64,000 bases of DNA from Acanthornis magna (taxonomy: Eukaryota > Chordata > Aves > Passeriformes > Acanthizidae). The stretch covers positions 7,441,001 through 7,505,000 of the forward strand of contig JAWUZG010000056.1 of NCBI GenBank assembly GCA_036785705.1. Reading direction: 5' to 3'. The translations under genes were made by a program, and so were the position numbers. Under the pieces are notes generated by a model. It ran no database searches and had not been told where the DNA came from. It was given only the letters and a program-made list of their open reading frames with translations. Of this stretch, positions 60,201 through 64,000 are shown in pieces (the first letter of the stretch is position 1; every line of letters starts with the position of its first letter).

Positions 60201-63200
60201 TGAAATCTGATCACTCACACGTGCTGTGGGACCACAGGATTTATCCTACTTAACCAGTACCTGCAGTTTCACTCAGGATCTGTAATGCCTCTTCACTCAC
60301 TGACTAGCTCTGTGCCTTTATTCCTAGACAACATGCTCAGGTCACTGTATATTGGCATTTTCAGCTTTTCTCTGTGCATTGTTTGAAACATTTCTGTGAG
60401 CTGTTGCTACCTAATGTACAGTAAGATGTTATTAATAATCAGCTGGTTGCGGCACACTGCTGTGTTTTACGCGCTCTGTTCCACCTTATCCATGTATTTT
60501 ATGACTGTGTTCTTTGACATTCCCTCTCCAGCTCGGATGGTTGAGGAAAGTGATGCACCCACTGCACTCAGGCCTGGGGGGGCACAGCTAAGGGCTTCAG
60601 TAGCTGCAAAATGGAGTGGCACCCATGATGCTCAGGCAGTTTTTCTATCCATGGGTGATAGGCACTTCACAGATAAAGGGTCTGTAGATAAAATCCTAGA
60701 ACGAGCACTGATAGCTAACACACGGCGCTACTCAGGCAATAAAAAGGACCTGGGTGAATCTCACTGTTGGTTTCCAGTATTTTTATAACAGACCACAAGA
60801 CGAAAGTTGCCTGTGAGGAGATTTTACTTGTGTAAATGCTTTTCCACCCAATTTTTTTCTGGTTTAGTGTCCTGTTTAGAAGGATGATGTGGGGTCTGAT
60901 TTCAGGATGAACCAGGATCTAACACTGATACTTCTGTGTGTTGCTGCCTGTGCTTGACTATTATTCTGAGACCTAACTGTTGGCCCTTGAGACACTGATA
61001 TATTTAATTGGATTGTGAAATATGACAGAAGCTCATTTTTTAGACTTTAATCTTGGGGAGTTTCCAATGTGTATGCAGGCAGAGTTGTAATTCTCAGTAG
61101 TTCCAGAGGCCTAACAGATTTTAAGATCATTAACATTATGTTCTTTATGGCAGAGGGTGTGACCATAAATTATGTCGGTGTGAGCTTGAATAGAACTTTA
61201 TGAGCTGAATTCTGCTGAGGCCCTCAAACCTTGTGCTGTTACAGTTGTAAGCAAGGATGCAGGAGCTAATAAAAAGGAGAAATTTCAACACTAGTACAAT
61301 TTGTCAATAGGATCTGGTAGTTCAGTGGAATTAAAGCTCACTCAAATTACTTTTTGCTCTAATTCTGTTCGATTGCAGTTTAACTTTTTTTTAATATTGT
61401 GGTTTTATTTCTGCTATTTTTTTTTTGCCTGTAAAATGTTTGTAAGTCACATGAATTTCTGGTGATACTATGCATGAGTAGAAAAATTTGTCCTAATTGC
61501 TCTTTGAAAAATAGATCATTCCTAGTCATATGTAGTATAATTATAATTTCCTTCTTCAGGGTGGAGTCTGATTTCAGATTGTTTTTCCCAGAGGGTAAGG
61601 ATTAGCACCTCCTTATTGGTGTTGCCCATATCCTTGCTCTGTATACTTTATTGTAACTCCTAGAAGATGCTTCTCAAAGGCTGAGCTCTGGAGCTATAAA
61701 ACCAAACTTCCATAAGCTGAGGGAAACTGAAATGCCATTCCCTCCATGGAGCCTTAGGAGTTAGACAATGCATTTGCCTTGACCCAGACCACCCATTCTG
61801 ATGCCTGGTTTAGAAACTTTCAAAATCAGTTTAAAATCTTTTATTTGTGGGTTTCATATCCTTCAATCTCATTTTTTTATTATTAGTACTGAATTGCCAT
61901 GACCAGAGGAATGTTTGTGAAAGAGATTTCTTCGTTAGCTGCAGCGATGGCCGCTCTTCCTTCCTCTGCTGTCCCAGCACCAAGTGGGAAGCAGAACCTC
62001 ACGTTTTGCCAGGTGCATTAGGCTCTTGTCTGTCAGTTCCTCAGATCCCCTGATCTAGGAACACTCTGCAAGGCCAAATTAGATTTGTGTGAAATGGTAG
62101 CTGAGCCAGCAGCACTGTGCAGCTCCAAGTGACTGCGTTAATGAGGAGCCAAACCATAAAGAACAGCATCTCTGCAAGGAGAATGCTGGCATGCTAACTA
62201 CATCTGTGGCAAATCGAATTAAGAGAAATCCCATTATCCTGCTTGGGATTCTGCTTTCTACTGACAACATGTTTCAGTGTTACCGCAGGTCAGTTACTGC
62301 AGAGATATTTAATTACTTTAAAAGGTTCTCTTAGAACAACGCATAGAGACAGAAAAACTAAACACAACTCCTGAGAATGATAGTAAAAACATTATTTTAA
62401 GTTGAACTAAAGAAATGGTTTGCCTTTTTTCCTCTCTGTATTGCTCAGATGAGAGGATAGAGTCATCAAAGCACATGGAATGTTCATAATTTTGATGGTA
62501 TATCTAAACACCTTTGCTGACATGCTGTTGTCAAGCTAATAGCATTGAGGTCTTTCAGAGACAAATATTTGTCACTGTACTTATAACTTTGTCTTGCTCT
62601 GGGGCTAGTTTTTAGCAGTTTATAAACATGTTCATATGAACCAAGAATATTCAGCCATATATGTATCTCTTCTTTTATAATCTTTCATGATATTCTGCAA
62701 AGAATATAGAAGCCATTAAGTTTTCAGTTCCATAAGTGAATCATTGTTTCAGTTTGGCGGGCAAGACTGGACAATAGAGTTGCATATTTAGCTAGGCTTT
62801 GGCACTGACTTTTTCCTGTAGGGAATAAGAGAATGATTAGATTTTAAGTATACAGAGCTGATATTTTAAACATTAAAGATAAGGTACTTTTTAACATTAG
62901 ATGCATTTGAAGCAAAATATCCTAATAGGGACATAAGCTTGGATATCAAGTACTTTGTCTCATCAAATTTTAATTAATAAATTAATAATGAAATTGATAA
63001 TTTTTTCCCTTTTCATTAAAGCTTTATCAATGAAAAAGAGCCTGATATACTACTTGCATTTTTGCATTAAAATAATTAAGGAGTCTAGTAAACCAGTCAT
63101 ACTATTTCAGGTATTCTAAATTTGCAAACTGCTGGGGGAACCTTCTTCACGGAACTTCAATTGAGTTAATGACATAAACTTCAGCAGTTAACCTCTGTTC

Positions 63201-64000
63201 AGCTCCAGATCTTAATTGTATTCAAATGTGCTCTGGTGTTTTACTTCTTTCACTTTTGATTTAGAGGAGAAAAATTATAATAATTTTAGAATCTTTTAGT
63301 ATTTATCCATGAGAAAGCAAACCCTTTCCACCTCCCAGGTATGGGCTGCCTACTGAATCAGTGTAGCAGCTACTCTGTTTTGGTTGTGTCCCTTCAACCC
63401 TAACATGGAGTCACAACTTGGACAAACCTATCATTGATGTTCTGCTGCCATTGTAAGTGTCAGTAGATTTATTTCTCTTGATTTACAAGGAATATTTCAT
63501 TTTCACAAAAACACCAGATTGAGAGAACTAAAACCCACAACACCAGAAAAAGCCCCTCCTTTTAAGTCTGATTCTGAGGATTAACTGGTGAGAACAAGGA
63601 GATGTAATTCAGGAGTGTTTGCCAACTGCTGTTACACAGCAATCTCTTAGATCCATTGCTATGCTGCATCCTGCACAGCATGTGCCATTCAATACTGTGA
63701 TAGATGACACTGTTGGAGCTCTTTTCTTATGTTGACTGGGTTGTTTTTTTTTTGTTCCTATGTTCATTTGATATTTGACTTTTGCTTAGACTGCTAATGA
63801 TAAATGAAAATTGCTGTTACCAACTGTTCTGATTATAGAAATTTACCATCACCTTTCTAAAAATAAAGCAGTGATCAGTCCATGCTGCACCTCTCCAGGT
63901 GCACAGCCTTTGCCAGAGCAGTGGAAGTGTGTTCTGCTCGCCTGCGTTCGTTCTGCAGTGGTGTGTGAAGGTGCCACTCTCAGGGCAGATGTGCAGTGCA

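Larger units (their letters stand above)
51751..64000. other. gene-free stretch with GC-richer tracts
   Basis: No gene recognised in 12 kb. The 148-codon plus frame 51807-52253 follows the CR1, has a low-complexity N/K/S-rich start and shows no domain. GC-richer tracts at 52970-54260 and 57650-58020 could be old LTRs or conserved elements, but no paired ends were found. The 130-codon frame 60396-60788 is likewise unrecognised. A-rich low-complexity DNA lies at 59985-60030. Confidence 0.5.

Noticed and set aside
60396..60788. 130-codon frame with a hydrophobic start suggesting a membrane protein
   Set aside because: No family match, no splice or promoter context; length is within chance expectation.

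Overview
The window looks like gene-poor nuclear DNA from a bird, either intergenic or inside a very large intron. The evidence is the repeats. There are several CR1 retrotransposon fragments whose 3' ends carry the avian TCATAGAAT / GGTTGGAAGGGACC signature read backwards, and one solo LTR of a type widespread in avian genomes (minus-strand TATAAA box, TG...CA ends, near-perfect 6-bp target duplication). Base composition is AT-rich with few CpGs. Introns, short homopolymers and the lack of any Alu, L1 or bacterial-style operon fit the same picture. Species cannot be fixed from sequence alone; a neoavian or passerine bird is my guess from the CR1 3'-end type.

I recognise no protein-coding exon, tRNA, rRNA, CRISPR array or bacterial feature. 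All long open frames are short for the composition, start and stop arbitrarily, overlap on both strands, or fall inside repeats. The longest, at 51215-51826, is the antisense of a CR1 reverse transcriptase, and the 158-codon frame at 36203-36679 lies in the LTR. The best non-repeat frame (144 codons, minus strand, 19937-20371) is listed only as a weak candidate.

Layout: 1-5.4 kb, no gene, with a CpG-richer patch at 3.6-3.9 kb. 5.4-5.85 kb, two CR1 pieces in opposite orientation. 5.85-17.7 kb, no gene; short hairpins and one very weak CR1-like stretch. 17.68-17.80 kb, a CR1 end with an inverted junction. 17.8-36 kb, no gene; a 68-nt hairpin (21.8 kb), several perfect palindromes and a CpG-dense 72-bp island with a repeated GCGAGCGCCA word (28.8 kb). 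36.0-36.6 kb, solo LTR. 36.6-45.5 kb, a paired SOX-like site (38.36 kb) and a striking zero-spacer 70-bp palindrome (43.0 kb). 45.5-51.75 kb, three clear CR1 insertions of different ages plus one doubtful one, and an inverted octamer pair (51.06 kb). 51.75-64 kb, no recognisable gene, with two GC-richer tracts and a microsatellite.

No operon or pathway can be described. What stands out is non-coding: hairpins that resemble miRNA precursors or relics of palindromic transposons, and palindromic transcription-factor-like sites in a gene desert, as expected for distal enhancers near developmental genes. These readings are inference and need alignment to other bird genomes.
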